DNA of 19,250 nt from CAZOWW01 sp964583765 (GTDB lineage: Bacteria > Actinomycetota > Actinomycetes > Actinomycetales > Kineosporiaceae): NCBI GenBank assembly GCA_964583765.1, contig CAZOWW010000111.1, positions 1 to 19,250 of the forward strand, in the 5' to 3' direction. The notes beneath the pieces are model-generated. The model did not search any database, had not been told where the DNA came from, and was given only the letters and a program-made list of their open reading frames with translations. Shown here one piece after another: positions 1 to 6,587 of the stretch (positions are counted from its first letter, which is position 1; every line of letters starts with the position of its first letter). Made by a program: the position numbers and the translations under genes.

Positions 1-153
1 GCCGGGGTGGGCTGGATGTTCTGTGGACTGCGCGGAGCAGGCTGCGTGGACATGGCAGCCAGGCTGGCACCATCCGGCCGCGGCCGTGAGTGGCACGCAG
101 GACATGCATCGATGAGTTTGTGCCAACACGAGCTGGGGTCCAGGATTCGGTCC
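1..153. other. Region before the regulator; nothing recognised
   Basis: The reading frame of the GlxA-type regulator stays open through here, but composition and lack of family similarity suggest it is not translated. No promoter, hairpin or RNA gene is evident. Confidence 0.4.
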
Positions 154-1146
154 GTGACTCCGCGACGTGACCCCGATCTGGTCGCGGTCGTCGTCGCCGC
201 CGGCCTGCCGCTCATGGAGATGTCCGTGCCGTCCCGGGTGCTCGGCTTCGACCTGCGGCCCTGGGGATTCCCGCGCCTGGACGTGCGGATGGTGGTGATC
301 GAACCAGGAACGCTGGTGACGGCGGAGGGGGTGCGGCTGGGCACCGACCACGGTCTGGACGTGGTGGGCGAGGCAGGTGTGGTCATCGTGCCCACCTGGT
401 ACCTGCCGGGCACCGGCCCCGCGCCGTCCGACGAACTCCTGGCCGCCCTGCGATCCGCGCACGCGGGCGGGGCCGTGGTCGTCGGACTGTGTCTGGGCGC
501 CTTCGTCATCGGGGCCGCCGGTCTCCTGGACGGACGCCGGGCCACCACGCACTGGGCGTTCACCGCCGAACTGGCTGCCGCGTGCCCCACCGCGCAGGTC
601 GATCCCGATGCCCTGTACCTCGACGAGGAGACCGTCCTGACATGCGCGGGCAGCGCCGCCGGGATCGATGCCTGTCTGCACCTGCTGCGCCGCCGCCTGG
701 GGGCCGCGGCCGCCGCCACGGTGGCGCGCGCCCTGGTCGTGGCGCCGCACCGAACCGGTGGCCAGGCACAGTTCATCCCCGCTCCGCTGCCCCCCAGCCC
801 GGCGGACGACCCCGTCGCCGAGGCGATGGCCCATCTGCTCGCACACCTCGACCGGACGCCGGACGTCGCCGAACTGGCGCACCAGGTCCGCATGAGCCGG
901 CGCACCTTCCACCGCCGCTTCCGGGAGCGGACCGCCAGCACACCGCACCGGTGGCTGATCGTCCAGCGAGTGCTCCGGGCACAGCACCTGCTCGAGACGA
1001 CGGCCCTGACCGTGGACGAGATCGCCCGGCTCGTCGGGTTCGGCGACGGCGTCACCCTGCGCCCGCACTTCCGTCGCCTCGTCGGCGTGCCACCCCGCAG
1101 CTACCGCGCCACGTTCTCCGACCTGCCGGGCGGGAAGCCGAATTGA
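154..1146 (+). CDS. GlxA family transcriptional regulator (DJ-1/PfpI-like domain plus AraC HTH)
   Basis: The N-terminal half resembles a class I glutamine-amidotransferase/DJ-1-like sensor domain. It contains a nucleophile-elbow-like segment VGLCLGAFVIGAAGLLDG, with the Cys at codon 490-492 (residue 113 from this start), followed by the conserved ATTHW. The C-terminal ~85 residues form an AraC/XylS double helix-turn-helix: PDVAELAHQVRMSRRTFHRR, then TVDEIARLVGFGDGVTLRPH and FRRLVGVPPRSYR. From the GTG at 154 the protein is 330 aa, the usual length for GlxA-type regulators. The frame stays open upstream to position 7, and ATG 112 is an alternative start, but the upstream residues look non-coding and no start has a clear ribosome binding site. 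It is likely a cytoplasmic DNA-binding activator. The effector and targets are unknown. It stands alone and converges with the next gene. Confidence 0.88.
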   Translation: MTPRRDPDLVAVVVAAGLPLMEMSVPSRVLGFDLRPWGFPRLDVRMVVIEPGTLVTAEGVRLGTDHGLDVVGEAGVVIVPTWYLPGTGPAPSDELLAALRSAHAGGAVVVGLCLGAFVIGAAGLLDGRRATTHWAFTAELAAACPTAQVDPDALYLDEETVLTCAGSAAGIDACLHLLRRRLGAAAAATVARALVVAPHRTGGQAQFIPAPLPPSPADDPVAEAMAHLLAHLDRTPDVAELAHQVRMSRRTFHRRFRERTASTPHRWLIVQRVLRAQHLLETTALTVDEIARLVGFGDGVTLRPHFRRLVGVPPRSYRATFSDLPGGKPN

Positions 1147-1246
1147 ACCGGGGGCGGCGCGACACCCCGCACCGGCCTTACGCCGAGCTCACCGACGTAC
1201 TAACATCCGGCCTCACGTGCAGCGCTTCCCCCGTAGCGTTGCACTC

Positions 1247-1282
1247 GACGGCCGTCGCCTCCCCCCGTGGGTGACGGCCGTC
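1247..1282. terminator. Probable bidirectional terminator made of two identical palindromes
   Basis: The palindrome GACGGCCGTC occurs at 1247-1256 and again at 1273-1282. The two copies can pair as a 10-bp stem with a 16-nt loop. It sits between the convergent GlxA-type and TraB-like genes, and its distal arm covers the TraB-like stop codon (1281-1283). There is no U-tract beyond a TTT at 1286-1288. Each copy could also be a protein-binding palindrome; the larger palindrome GTGACGGCCGTCAC spans 1271-1284. Confidence 0.5.
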
Positions 1283-2111
1283 ACCTTTGTCGGGTTCCAG
1301 GATCCGGTGGCTCGTCGAAGATCATGACGGTCAGCCAGTCACCGGCCCGGACGAAGTAGTCGTGACGTCTCAGGCCGGCGACCACAGCACGCATGTGTTG
1401 CGCGCCGTACACGACGGCGACGGTGATCGGTTCCGCCGCTCGTCGCTCGTGCAGGTCGTCGAGCGCCCGCACCAGACGCACGTCCCGCTCATCGAGCACC
1501 ATGCGGGTGACGTCCGGCAACAGCTCGATCTGAAGGACTTCCTCTTTGCTCGGGAGATCCTCCAACGAGGAGTTCTCCAAGGCCTTCTGCCGCCACGCCG
1601 AGCCGAAGATCCGCTGTATGCCTGTGGCGAACCGTGTCATGGCGTGAACTCCGGCACGCTGCCACCAGGGAACCTGCTGCCAACGGGACTGGAACTCCTC
1701 ACCTGACGTGTCCGGGTACAGCACCTGCCCCGGGAGGCACGCGAAATCGATCTTCTGGACCATCAGCCCCAACCGGGCGTCCTCCGCCATGGCCCGGTAA
1801 CTCATCGTCAGAGCCGCACCGGCACGGCAGCGACCGACCCCCTCAGCCACCACCACATCCGCCTGCGCCAGCCGGCGAGTCACCTCCTGGTAGAACTCGC
1901 GGCTGCCCACATGCACCATCGGGTACAGCATGAATTGCAGTGGGCTCCCCGGCCGTCGCATCCGCAGCTCGCCGAGCTCAACACTTCGACCGGTTCGGCA
2001 CATCGACCAGTTCGGCACCTCGCCGAAATGCAGGAAGGGTCCGGTGCGCACGTACCGACCGCAGGGACTGTGCCCGTTGCCGTCTGAACCAGGGCGGCCG
2101 CCGTGACTCAC
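1281..2111 (-). CDS. TraB/GumN (TIKI-like) family protein
   Basis: The pattern fits the TraB/PrgY/GumN/TIKI fold. An early YPMVHVGSREFYQEVTRRL strand-helix carries the conserved His. It is followed by ADVVVAEGVGR with a conserved Glu, a late LDERDVRLVRALDDL helix with an Arg-Asp pair, and a C-terminal AVVYGAQHMRAVVAGLRRH that matches the family's G-x-x-H-x-x-G block. Some members are metalloproteases or act in pheromone shutdown; most bacterial ones have no known role. The GTG start (2111-2109) overlaps the stop of the upstream GGDEF gene as GTGA, implying translational coupling. A downstream ATG (residue 51, at the start of MRRPGSPLQ) is an alternative that would remove a poorly conserved 50-residue leader. 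No signal peptide is apparent. The assignment rests on pattern similarity only. Confidence 0.62.
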   Translation of the reverse strand: MSHGGRPGSDGNGHSPCGRYVRTGPFLHFGEVPNWSMCRTGRSVELGELRMRRPGSPLQFMLYPMVHVGSREFYQEVTRRLAQADVVVAEGVGRCRAGAALTMSYRAMAEDARLGLMVQKIDFACLPGQVLYPDTSGEEFQSRWQQVPWWQRAGVHAMTRFATGIQRIFGSAWRQKALENSSLEDLPSKEEVLQIELLPDVTRMVLDERDVRLVRALDDLHERRAAEPITVAVVYGAQHMRAVVAGLRRHDYFVRAGDWLTVMIFDEPPDPGTRQR

Positions 2112-3175
2112 ACCAGGGCGGGCTCATCGCCGACGATCACGAGATTCCGTCCTTGGCGCTTCGCCTGATAGAGCAGGTCGTCGGCCCTGTCCACGAGGAG
2201 CCAGAGGGCCGACTGCTCATCGCACCAGGACGAGGGATGTGCCCACGCCACACCGATGCTGATGGTGACGCCCAGATCGATCAGCTGGAACGCGACCTCC
2301 TCGCGAATCCGTTCGGCGAATCCCGCCACGGACTCCTGATCCAAGGCTGCGACCACAGCGAATTCCTCACCGCCCAGCCGAACCACCAGGTCCGTTGGCC
2401 GCGTGTGACTCCGCAGGGCTTGCGACACCCGGCTCAGCACCTGATCGCCGAACGCATGGCCGTGCTCGTCGTTGATCCGTTTGAAGAAGTCCACATCACA
2501 GACCGCAATCACCACCTCAGCCTGGACAGCTCGCGATCGAGCAACCACCTCCCCGATACCGGACATCAGACCTCGGCGATTCACCAGGCCGGTGAGCGGA
2601 TCGTGGTCCGCCAGGTCCCGTTCACGGGCGAGCGAGGCATCGAGTTGACCGCGCAACAGGAGCAACGATCCCGACGGGATCAGTACCACCGCGAGAACCA
2701 CAGCCACATGCACTCCGAAGAACCCGGGAGGGTCACCTGCGGCCCACATCACAACGCCTGTCCCGATCCCGACAGCCACACCTTGGATCACAAATTGCTT
2801 CCGGGACAGGAACAGAGCGGCGAACATCATCGGGAGAGCAAATATGACCGCGCCCAGGCGGATGCTGCCAGGATCCGCGATGCAGAGCTGGCCCCCGACG
2901 AGGAATGCGTCGGCCAGGTAGATCAAAATGATCCTCATGGGGTTGGTCAGAGCATGGACGATCGAGACGAATGCCGAGGTCCCCACCACGCACGCCATGA
3001 TTCCCACGAAAGCTATCCGCCAGGGTCCTCCCCGCAGATACCCCGGGGTCAGCAACGCGCATACGCACAGGACTCCCGCGGCCAGGAAATAGGCCGCACC
3101 TGAACGCCACCGGAGACCTCGCCGAGCCTCCGCATCCTCCGGCCTCACGACGAGGGTATCGGTACGAGCCGTCAC
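2108..3175 (-). CDS. Membrane-anchored GGDEF diguanylate cyclase
   Basis: About five hydrophobic segments (for example AAYFLAAGVLCVCALL, IAFVGIMACVVGTSAF, VHVAVVLAVVLIPSGSLLLL) precede a C-terminal GGDEF domain. That domain opens with DHDPLTGLVNRRGL, has the metal-binding VCDVDFFKRINDEHGH, the active loop RLGGEEFAVV (GGEEF at 2374-2360), and closes with ADDLLYQAKRQGRN. RPTD, five residues before GGEEF, is an RxxD inhibitory I-site. An active, product-inhibited enzyme making cyclic di-GMP from two GTP is therefore expected. No EAL or HD-GYP partner is seen. The start is uncertain: GTG 3175 is chosen because it begins shortly before the first membrane segment. The frame is open to GTG 3361, only 11 nt after the upstream gene's stop, which would add 62 Arg-rich residues. 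Probably co-transcribed with its neighbours. Confidence 0.88.
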   Translation of the reverse strand: MTARTDTLVVRPEDAEARRGLRWRSGAAYFLAAGVLCVCALLTPGYLRGGPWRIAFVGIMACVVGTSAFVSIVHALTNPMRIILIYLADAFLVGGQLCIADPGSIRLGAVIFALPMMFAALFLSRKQFVIQGVAVGIGTGVVMWAAGDPPGFFGVHVAVVLAVVLIPSGSLLLLRGQLDASLARERDLADHDPLTGLVNRRGLMSGIGEVVARSRAVQAEVVIAVCDVDFFKRINDEHGHAFGDQVLSRVSQALRSHTRPTDLVVRLGGEEFAVVAALDQESVAGFAERIREEVAFQLIDLGVTISIGVAWAHPSSWCDEQSALWLLVDRADDLLYQAKRQGRNLVIVGDEPALV

Positions 3176-3372
3176 GTGCTTGAGCGAAACGTGAGAACCC
3201 GGTCGATCCGGGGCTCCGGCAACACCATCGGCACGGCGAGTCGCCCCCTGCGACCGGTCGGACCGCTCAGGGAATGAACGGCAGAAGATCGTCGGGTCGG
3301 GAATTCGTACCGTACGCCTGTCCGCCACACGAGAATCCCGTACCCGCCTGCCCAGGAACACCCGCAGGCGGT

Positions 3373-3807
3373 TCAGGACTCAGTCGTTCCTGCCCGCTTC
3401 CCCCTTCGCGGCTCACTCACCAACCACGTTGCGACCTCACCGGAAGCACCCGCGAAGAGGATCCCCAAAGCAGTCACCGGCCACACGGAGCCGCCCCACA
3501 CCAACGCTCTCACGCATGCGGCCAGCGCGGACAAGAAGACGAAGAGCAGGATCAGGACTCCCAGACCCCATACCTCTCCGACCACACCGAGCACCCGAAC
3601 CCGACGACCGACAGGCGGTCGCCGCTCGTGGTATTCCCCACTCCGGGCACGGTGGATGCACGCGAACGTGGTGTCCAGCATCAACCCCGCACCGATGACG
3701 ACGCAAAGACAGAGCAAGTATCCGTCGACACCCGTGAACAGGTACAACACCAGGAACAGGAGAGCCAGCAGTGAAGTGACGGTCCGCGCAACGCGTGCCG
3801 TGTTCAT
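3373..3807 (-). CDS. Small four-helix membrane protein of unknown function
   Basis: This hypothetical protein is about 144 aa. Four hydrophobic stretches are visible: TSLLALLFLVLYLFTG, GYLLCLCVVIGAGLMLDTTF, LGVLILLFVFLSALAACV and a final VTALGILFAGASGEVATWLV. A basic loop (RPPVGRRVR) lies between helices 2 and 3 and the tail is basic (EPRRGKRAG). I recognise no family. The ATG at 3807 is chosen because the first helix follows directly after a short basic leader (MNTARVAR). ATG 3972 is a real competitor because GAGGGGGGT lies just before it; it would add 55 soluble residues. The gene is the first of a probable three-gene minus-strand unit with the diguanylate cyclase and the TraB-like gene. 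Confidence 0.6.
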   Translation of the reverse strand: MNTARVARTVTSLLALLFLVLYLFTGVDGYLLCLCVVIGAGLMLDTTFACIHRARSGEYHERRPPVGRRVRVLGVVGEVWGLGVLILLFVFLSALAACVRALVWGGSVWPVTALGILFAGASGEVATWLVSEPRRGKRAGTTES

Positions 3808-4128
3808 CCGTTTCACGGGCGCAGTCTCCCACCGAACGATCCGTCTGACCAGCCCGGACGGGAGTGTCAGGGATTCTGCTCTTCCGAGATTTCCGTAGCA
3901 GGAGATCAGCAAGAGTCCCAGATGACCGTGCCGGCTGGACACGTCGCCAGATTCGCCCCGCCCCGTGGACATACCCCCCTCAATGGAGCTTACTTCCCGG
4001 CGGCGAAAGGTCCCCAGACCACCTACGCTCCTGCGCCAGCACACCCACCCCACCATGATCCGGAACGGTAGTACCGGTCTGGTCCGTCTCGACGTCCCGG
4101 TCGATCTCGAAGCCGTGGTAGCTCCGGC
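3808..4128. other. Gap upstream of the cyclase operon; no gene recognised
   Basis: This stretch should hold the promoter of the minus-strand three-gene unit, but I could not identify convincing -35/-10 boxes. The first ~165 bases are in frame with the small membrane protein if ATG 3972 is its true start. The rest shows no coding signal on either strand. Confidence 0.4.
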
Positions 4129-4219
4129 CTACCTCAGAGCGGTCGTGCTCCCGTTGGAGACGAGCCAGTCCAGGGCTTCGCGCCGGGTGGAGACGAAGAC
4201 CATCGACGAGTCCAGGTGC
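4129..4219 (-). pseudogene. Coding-like C-terminal remnant downstream of hicB
   Basis: About 30 minus-strand codons end at the TAG at 4131-4129 and include LDSSMVFVSTRREALDWL. Almost every codon ends in G or C (CTG GAC TCG TCG ATG GTC TTC GTC TCC), as in genuine genes of this genome. No ribosome binding site or family-like N-terminus precedes it: going upstream the frame runs into the hicB 3' end and becomes nonsense. It may be the 3' end of a gene replaced by the hicAB cassette, or a tiny ORF starting at the internal ATG. The parent family is not recognised. Confidence 0.35.
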
Positions 4220-4225
4220 AATGCC

Positions 4226-4242
4226 CCATCAGCCGTTGATGG
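4226..4242 (-). terminator. Short inverted repeat at the hicB stop
   Basis: CCATCA (4226-4231) and TGATGG (4237-4242) are 6-bp inverted repeats that include the hicB stop codon. The stem is weak and has no U-tract. It could help end the hicAB transcript but may be chance. Confidence 0.25.
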
Positions 4243-4666
4243 CCCGGTTGGTTCGGTTGCTGTGGCGCTTGGGGGTGAGCTGCGCGACGCGTTGGTGGCT
4301 GATCCCCAGGACGATCCCGGCATCGCGGGCGGACAGGCCGGCGACGGTCAGGCGGTGGACGGCTTCGAAGGTCGCCTCTTCGGCATCGCGTTGGGCTTGG
4401 GCGGCGATCTCTCGCTTGCGGCGGGCGTCTTGGGCAACTGCGGTGACCTCACCGACGGGGAAATCCACGTCCAGGCAGATCCGCGAGGCGACCTCAGGGA
4501 TGGCCGAGTCAGGCAGGTCCTCGGCCATCACGATGGCCTCAGCCAGGCCCTGGCGTAGACCGGCCAGGGATCGAGGGTGCCAGGTGTGGACGCCTTCGAG
4601 GTCGGGCACGGCACCGACCCAGGCAGTGCCCTCGCGGCGTGCCGTGGCGTTGTAGGTCCCTCTCAC
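4229..4666 (-). CDS. hicB: HicB family antitoxin with C-terminal helix-turn-helix
   Basis: The 145-aa protein begins with a partial RNase H-like HicB domain (RGTYNATARREGTAWVGAVP, DLEGVHTW, SLAGLRQGLAEAIVMA). It continues into a basic/Gln-rich helix (DARRKREIAAQAQRDAEEA) and ends with a helix-turn-helix, GLSARDAGIVLGISHQRVAQ. The known role of the family is to bind and block HicA and to repress the operon. The GTG at 4666 is chosen because it overlaps the hicA stop as GTGA and lies 8 nt after AAGGGG. A GTG at 4675 would add three residues. The order toxin then antitoxin is typical for hicAB. Downstream lies the remnant at 4129-4219. Confidence 0.85.
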   Translation of the reverse strand: MRGTYNATARREGTAWVGAVPDLEGVHTWHPRSLAGLRQGLAEAIVMAEDLPDSAIPEVASRICLDVDFPVGEVTAVAQDARRKREIAAQAQRDAEEATFEAVHRLTVAGLSARDAGIVLGISHQRVAQLTPKRHSNRTNRAING

Positions 4667-4887
4667 CGCAACCACCCCTTCCCCAGGACCGGTTCGAGGT
4701 CCCGTTCGATGCTGCGCAGCGTCCCGGGTGGCAGGTCGCCGGGATGTTGCGGCACGGTCGTGTGGGCGATGTGCTCCTGGGCGTCCTCGCCGGTTCCGGT
4801 GAGGCGGTACCGGCGGTGAGAGCCGACTTGCCGGATCATCTCGCCCCCTGCGCGCTCGATCGCCCGGTTCACTTCTCGCGCTCTCAC
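4663..4887 (-). CDS. hicA: HicA family mRNA-interferase toxin
   Basis: This 74-aa protein has the double-stranded-RNA-binding-like HicA layout: VNRAIERAGGEMIRQVGSHR with the catalytic-type His in the GSH motif (residue 24), then RYRL, and HTTVPQHPGDLPPGTLRSIE near the C-terminus. HicA toxins cleave mRNA and are neutralised by HicB. The GTG at 4887 is chosen because the family's first helix starts right there; the in-frame extension upstream (to 5058) resembles no family and would run through the operator-like palindromes. There is no ribosome binding site before this GTG, only seven bases after a -10-like TAGACT, so the message may be leaderless. The 3' end overlaps hicB. Confidence 0.87.
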   Translation of the reverse strand: MRAREVNRAIERAGGEMIRQVGSHRRYRLTGTGEDAQEHIAHTTVPQHPGDLPPGTLRSIERDLEPVLGKGWLR

Positions 4888-4895
4888 CAGGTTAA

Positions 4896-4934
4896 GTCTA
4901 GCGGCTAGACGCAACAAGCGTCTAACGCCTAGAC
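4896..4934 (-). promoter_or_regulatory. Paired palindromic operators and probable hicAB promoter
   Basis: GTCTAGCGGCTAGAC (4896-4910) and GTCTAACGCCTAGAC (4920-4934) share the pattern GTCTA-N5-TAGAC and are exactly 24 bp apart, a little over two helical turns. They lie immediately upstream of the hicA GTG. On the minus strand the proximal site contains TAGACT, a plausible -10 box that would place transcription start close to the GTG. The most likely ligand is HicB through its helix-turn-helix, giving autorepression. The binding protein and promoter are inferred; the repeats are seen directly. Confidence 0.65.
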
Positions 4935-5087
4935 ATCGCGCCCGTTCTGGTCCGACGCCCCACGAAATTGCTGCTCCGGACCTGGATGCCCCGGTGGACC
5001 GATGAATTCGGTCATGTCGCCGGGGCCAAGTCGTTTCAAGGCTGCCCAGACCCGACAAGGTCGGTGGCTGGGTCGGGGTGTCGGGGA

Positions 5088-5396
5088 GTGCCGGCGCATG
5101 TCGGCGTCTCTGCTTGGTCCTTGGCGGATGCCCTACGGATGATCGAGAGCGTGTACGGGGACGAACTTCCTGCTATACGAACGATCGTGGTCGACGTGGA
5201 CCTCACGACGTTGGCGTTGAACGTGTGGGAGGTGGGTGTTCCCGTGTGGCCCGGGATCTGGCATCCGCCGCTGAATCTCTGGGCCGGCCCTCGTATTTGG
5301 GGGGTGTGCGGCGGCCAGCTGAGATCGGTCCCGGCCGGGCGGATGACAGCAGCGATCCACGGCCCTTCCCGTCAACGACCTGACCGCACGACCTGA
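5088..5396 (+). CDS. Hypothetical protein, about 100 aa
   Basis: The frame carries protein-like sequence with good third-position G/C: SAWSLADALRMIESVYGDEL, then IRTIVVDVDLTTLALN, then VGVPVWPGIWHPPLNLW. It recalls small uncharacterised actinobacterial proteins with a D-V-D-x-x-x-L motif followed by a Trp/Pro-rich strand, but I cannot name a family. GTG 5088 is a tentative start; GTG 5064, preceded by AAGG, is the main alternative. The last third (after residue ~80) looks less protein-like. The gene lies completely antisense to most of the ORF at 5133-5516, so at most one of the two is likely to be functional over the shared bases. Confidence 0.45.
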   Translation: MPAHVGVSAWSLADALRMIESVYGDELPAIRTIVVDVDLTTLALNVWEVGVPVWPGIWHPPLNLWAGPRIWGVCGGQLRSVPAGRMTAAIHGPSRQRPDRTT

Positions 5397-5516
5397 TCGG
5401 GATCGGGGGCGCTGGTACCGAGCCATGTCGGTGAGGGTGGCGTGCATGCTGACGAAGCGGCCTCGGGTATCACGCAGTCGGACGAGGAGCTGCCGGGAGA
5501 TCGTGGTGCGGGTCAT
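5133..5516 (-). CDS. Small ORF with strong RBS; 3' part doubtful
   Basis: The ATG (5516-5514) has an excellent Shine-Dalgarno, GGAGGC, with a 5-nt spacer. The first ~38 codons show strong third-position G/C and a protein-like start: MTRTTISRQLLVRLRDTRGR, then FVSMHATLTDMARYQR. After that the frame turns into Arg/Pro/His-rich sequence typical of a shadow of the opposite-strand ORF. A -1 or +1 shift near 5400 would end the protein after about 50 residues. It is either a small basic protein truncated by decay or a short gene converging on the plus-strand ORF. The family is not recognised. Its leader contains a switch-like pair of hairpins. Confidence 0.38.
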   Translation of the reverse strand: MTRTTISRQLLVRLRDTRGRFVSMHATLTDMARYQRPRSRSGRAVRSLTGRAVDRCCHPPGRDRSQLAAAHPPNTRAGPEIQRRMPDPGPHGNTHLPHVQRQRREVHVDHDRSYSRKFVPVHALDHP

Positions 5517-5521
5517 GGTCT

Positions 5522-5572
5522 GCCTCCGGGGTTTGGTTGGGATGAGGTTGGAGGCTGCTTGCTGCCTCCAAC
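5522..5572 (-). promoter_or_regulatory. Leader with two mutually exclusive hairpins around the RBS
   Basis: In minus-strand RNA sense a 9-bp perfect hairpin (GTTGGAGGC, an 8-nt loop AGCAAGCA, GCCTCCAAC; 5572-5547) lies 19 nt before the Shine-Dalgarno GGAGGC (5527-5522). The 3' arm GCCTCC is complementary both to the first arm and to the Shine-Dalgarno itself, because the first arm contains the same GGAGGC. One pairing frees the ribosome binding site; the other sequesters it. The sequence relation is exact. Regulation by it is inferred. Confidence 0.45.
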
Positions 5573-5864
5573 GTCGGCCCCGGGGTACCTCGCCCGGCGC
5601 GGCTCGCTGGCAACCCCCCAACACGCACACACCAACCACCCACAGGCGCGGAGCGCGTCCCTGTCCCCGGCGCCCAGGTGATCGGGGGTTGCTGGGGAGA
5701 CCGGGCGTGGTACCCACAAGGTGAGCCCCGGCACCCAAGGTGACCCGGCCTCGCGCGTCACGCTCCCCCGACCCCACGATCAGCTCCGCGCGGGCCGAAC
5801 GCAGCTCGGGTGATCTCAGCCGGGTACGCCCCGAGGGTGCGGAGGATGGTGCACCCTGTCGCTC
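5573..5864. other. Structured non-coding stretch, possible long leader
   Basis: No convincing ORF. The long inverted repeat GCAACCCCC (5610-5618) / GGGGGTTGC (5684-5692) encloses 65 nt. On the minus strand this lies upstream of the hairpin at 5547-5572. Two near-copies of CACAAGGTGA / CCCAAGGTGA lie near 5712-5745. The start-proximal side should hold the promoter of the membrane-protein gene at 5865; none could be picked out. Confidence 0.4.
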
Positions 5865-6545
5865 ATGAAGCGATGGCTCGCCGCTGGGGGGACCGTTTTG
5901 GCGCTCGCGGCCTATGTTCTGCTGAGGCTGGCCGAGCGCGCGAGCGAGGGTTTCCTGGCGTCGTGGTTCCACGAGCGCCCGTGGGTCTTCCTGATTCTGG
6001 CCGCAGGGTTCTTGTTCGCCTGTGTCCGGGTCTGCCTGCAGGTCCGCGCGTCAGCGCCCCCAGGGTCCAAGTCGTGGCGACCCGTCATCCCTTTTGCGAT
6101 CTTCACTGTGATTTTGTCGAGCATGGCCGTGGGGATCTGGTTGGTGCCCGGAAGCGTGACGGCTTGGGAGTGGGTGTGCTTGGAGGTGTTCGCGAGCGCG
6201 GTGACCTTGGGCTGCGGGGTGCTGACGACGTTGCTGTGGCTTCATCACGTTCGTGGCCCGGGTCGGGCGACCGGCGGGACCGGCGCCGGAGGCGCCGCCC
6301 CTCGACCAGGCGAGTACGCCCACCTTCAGCGAATCATCGATGAACTGGAGCGGCACGGGAACCCGCCGACGCACGGTGGCATCAGGCCGAACCAGGGTGG
6401 GTTCGCCTGCTACATGAGCGGCCCCCTGAACCTTGAGCTTGTCACCGCTCTTGTTGCGGAGGATCCCTACCGCGATCAGATCGGGGTGCGATCGGACGAG
6501 GTTTCCTGCCTTCATTGCTGGACAGCCATCTACCCGCCGTTGTGA
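5865..6545 (+). CDS. Hypothetical membrane protein with a C-terminal soluble domain
   Basis: The 226-aa protein has four hydrophobic segments in its first ~125 residues: AAGGTVLALAAYVLLRLA, WVFLILAAGFLFACVRVCL, VIPFAIFTVILSSMAVGIWL and VFASAVTLGCGVLTTLLWL. A Gly/Ala linker (RATGGTGAGGAAPRP) follows, then a soluble domain of about 85 residues with YAHLQRIIDELERHG, GPLNLELVTALVAEDPYR and a Cys pair in SCLHCWTAIYPPL. No family is recognised. The linker is encoded by the same 28-bp sequence (6271-6298) found again in the hairpin element at 6588-6615, so the linker may come from insertion of a repeat unit. No good ribosome binding site precedes the ATG. The gene stands alone on the plus strand. 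Confidence 0.65.
   Translation: MKRWLAAGGTVLALAAYVLLRLAERASEGFLASWFHERPWVFLILAAGFLFACVRVCLQVRASAPPGSKSWRPVIPFAIFTVILSSMAVGIWLVPGSVTAWEWVCLEVFASAVTLGCGVLTTLLWLHHVRGPGRATGGTGAGGAAPRPGEYAHLQRIIDELERHGNPPTHGGIRPNQGGFACYMSGPLNLELVTALVAEDPYRDQIGVRSDEVSCLHCWTAIYPPL
6271..6298 (+). repeat. 28-bp direct repeat, copy 1 (inside a CDS)
   Basis: Identical over 28 bp to 6588-6615, and contains the hairpin GGCGCC-GGA-GGCGCC. Here it encodes the Gly/Ala linker of the membrane protein. Seen directly by comparing the two stretches. Confidence 0.8.
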
Positions 6546-6587
6546 CCAGCGTTCTCGCCTTGATCAGTGATTCGTTCCTGCGGACGG

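Noticed and set aside
1940..3103. 387-aa plus-strand ORF antisense to the diguanylate cyclase
   Set aside because: The minus strand has clear GGDEF motifs over the same bases; the plus-strand translation is low-complexity and family-free.
5517..5972. N-terminal extension of the minus-strand ORF that ends at 5133
   Set aside because: The strong RBS and change in codon bias place the start at 5516; the upstream part is Arg/Pro-rich and overlaps the 5' end of the 5865 gene.
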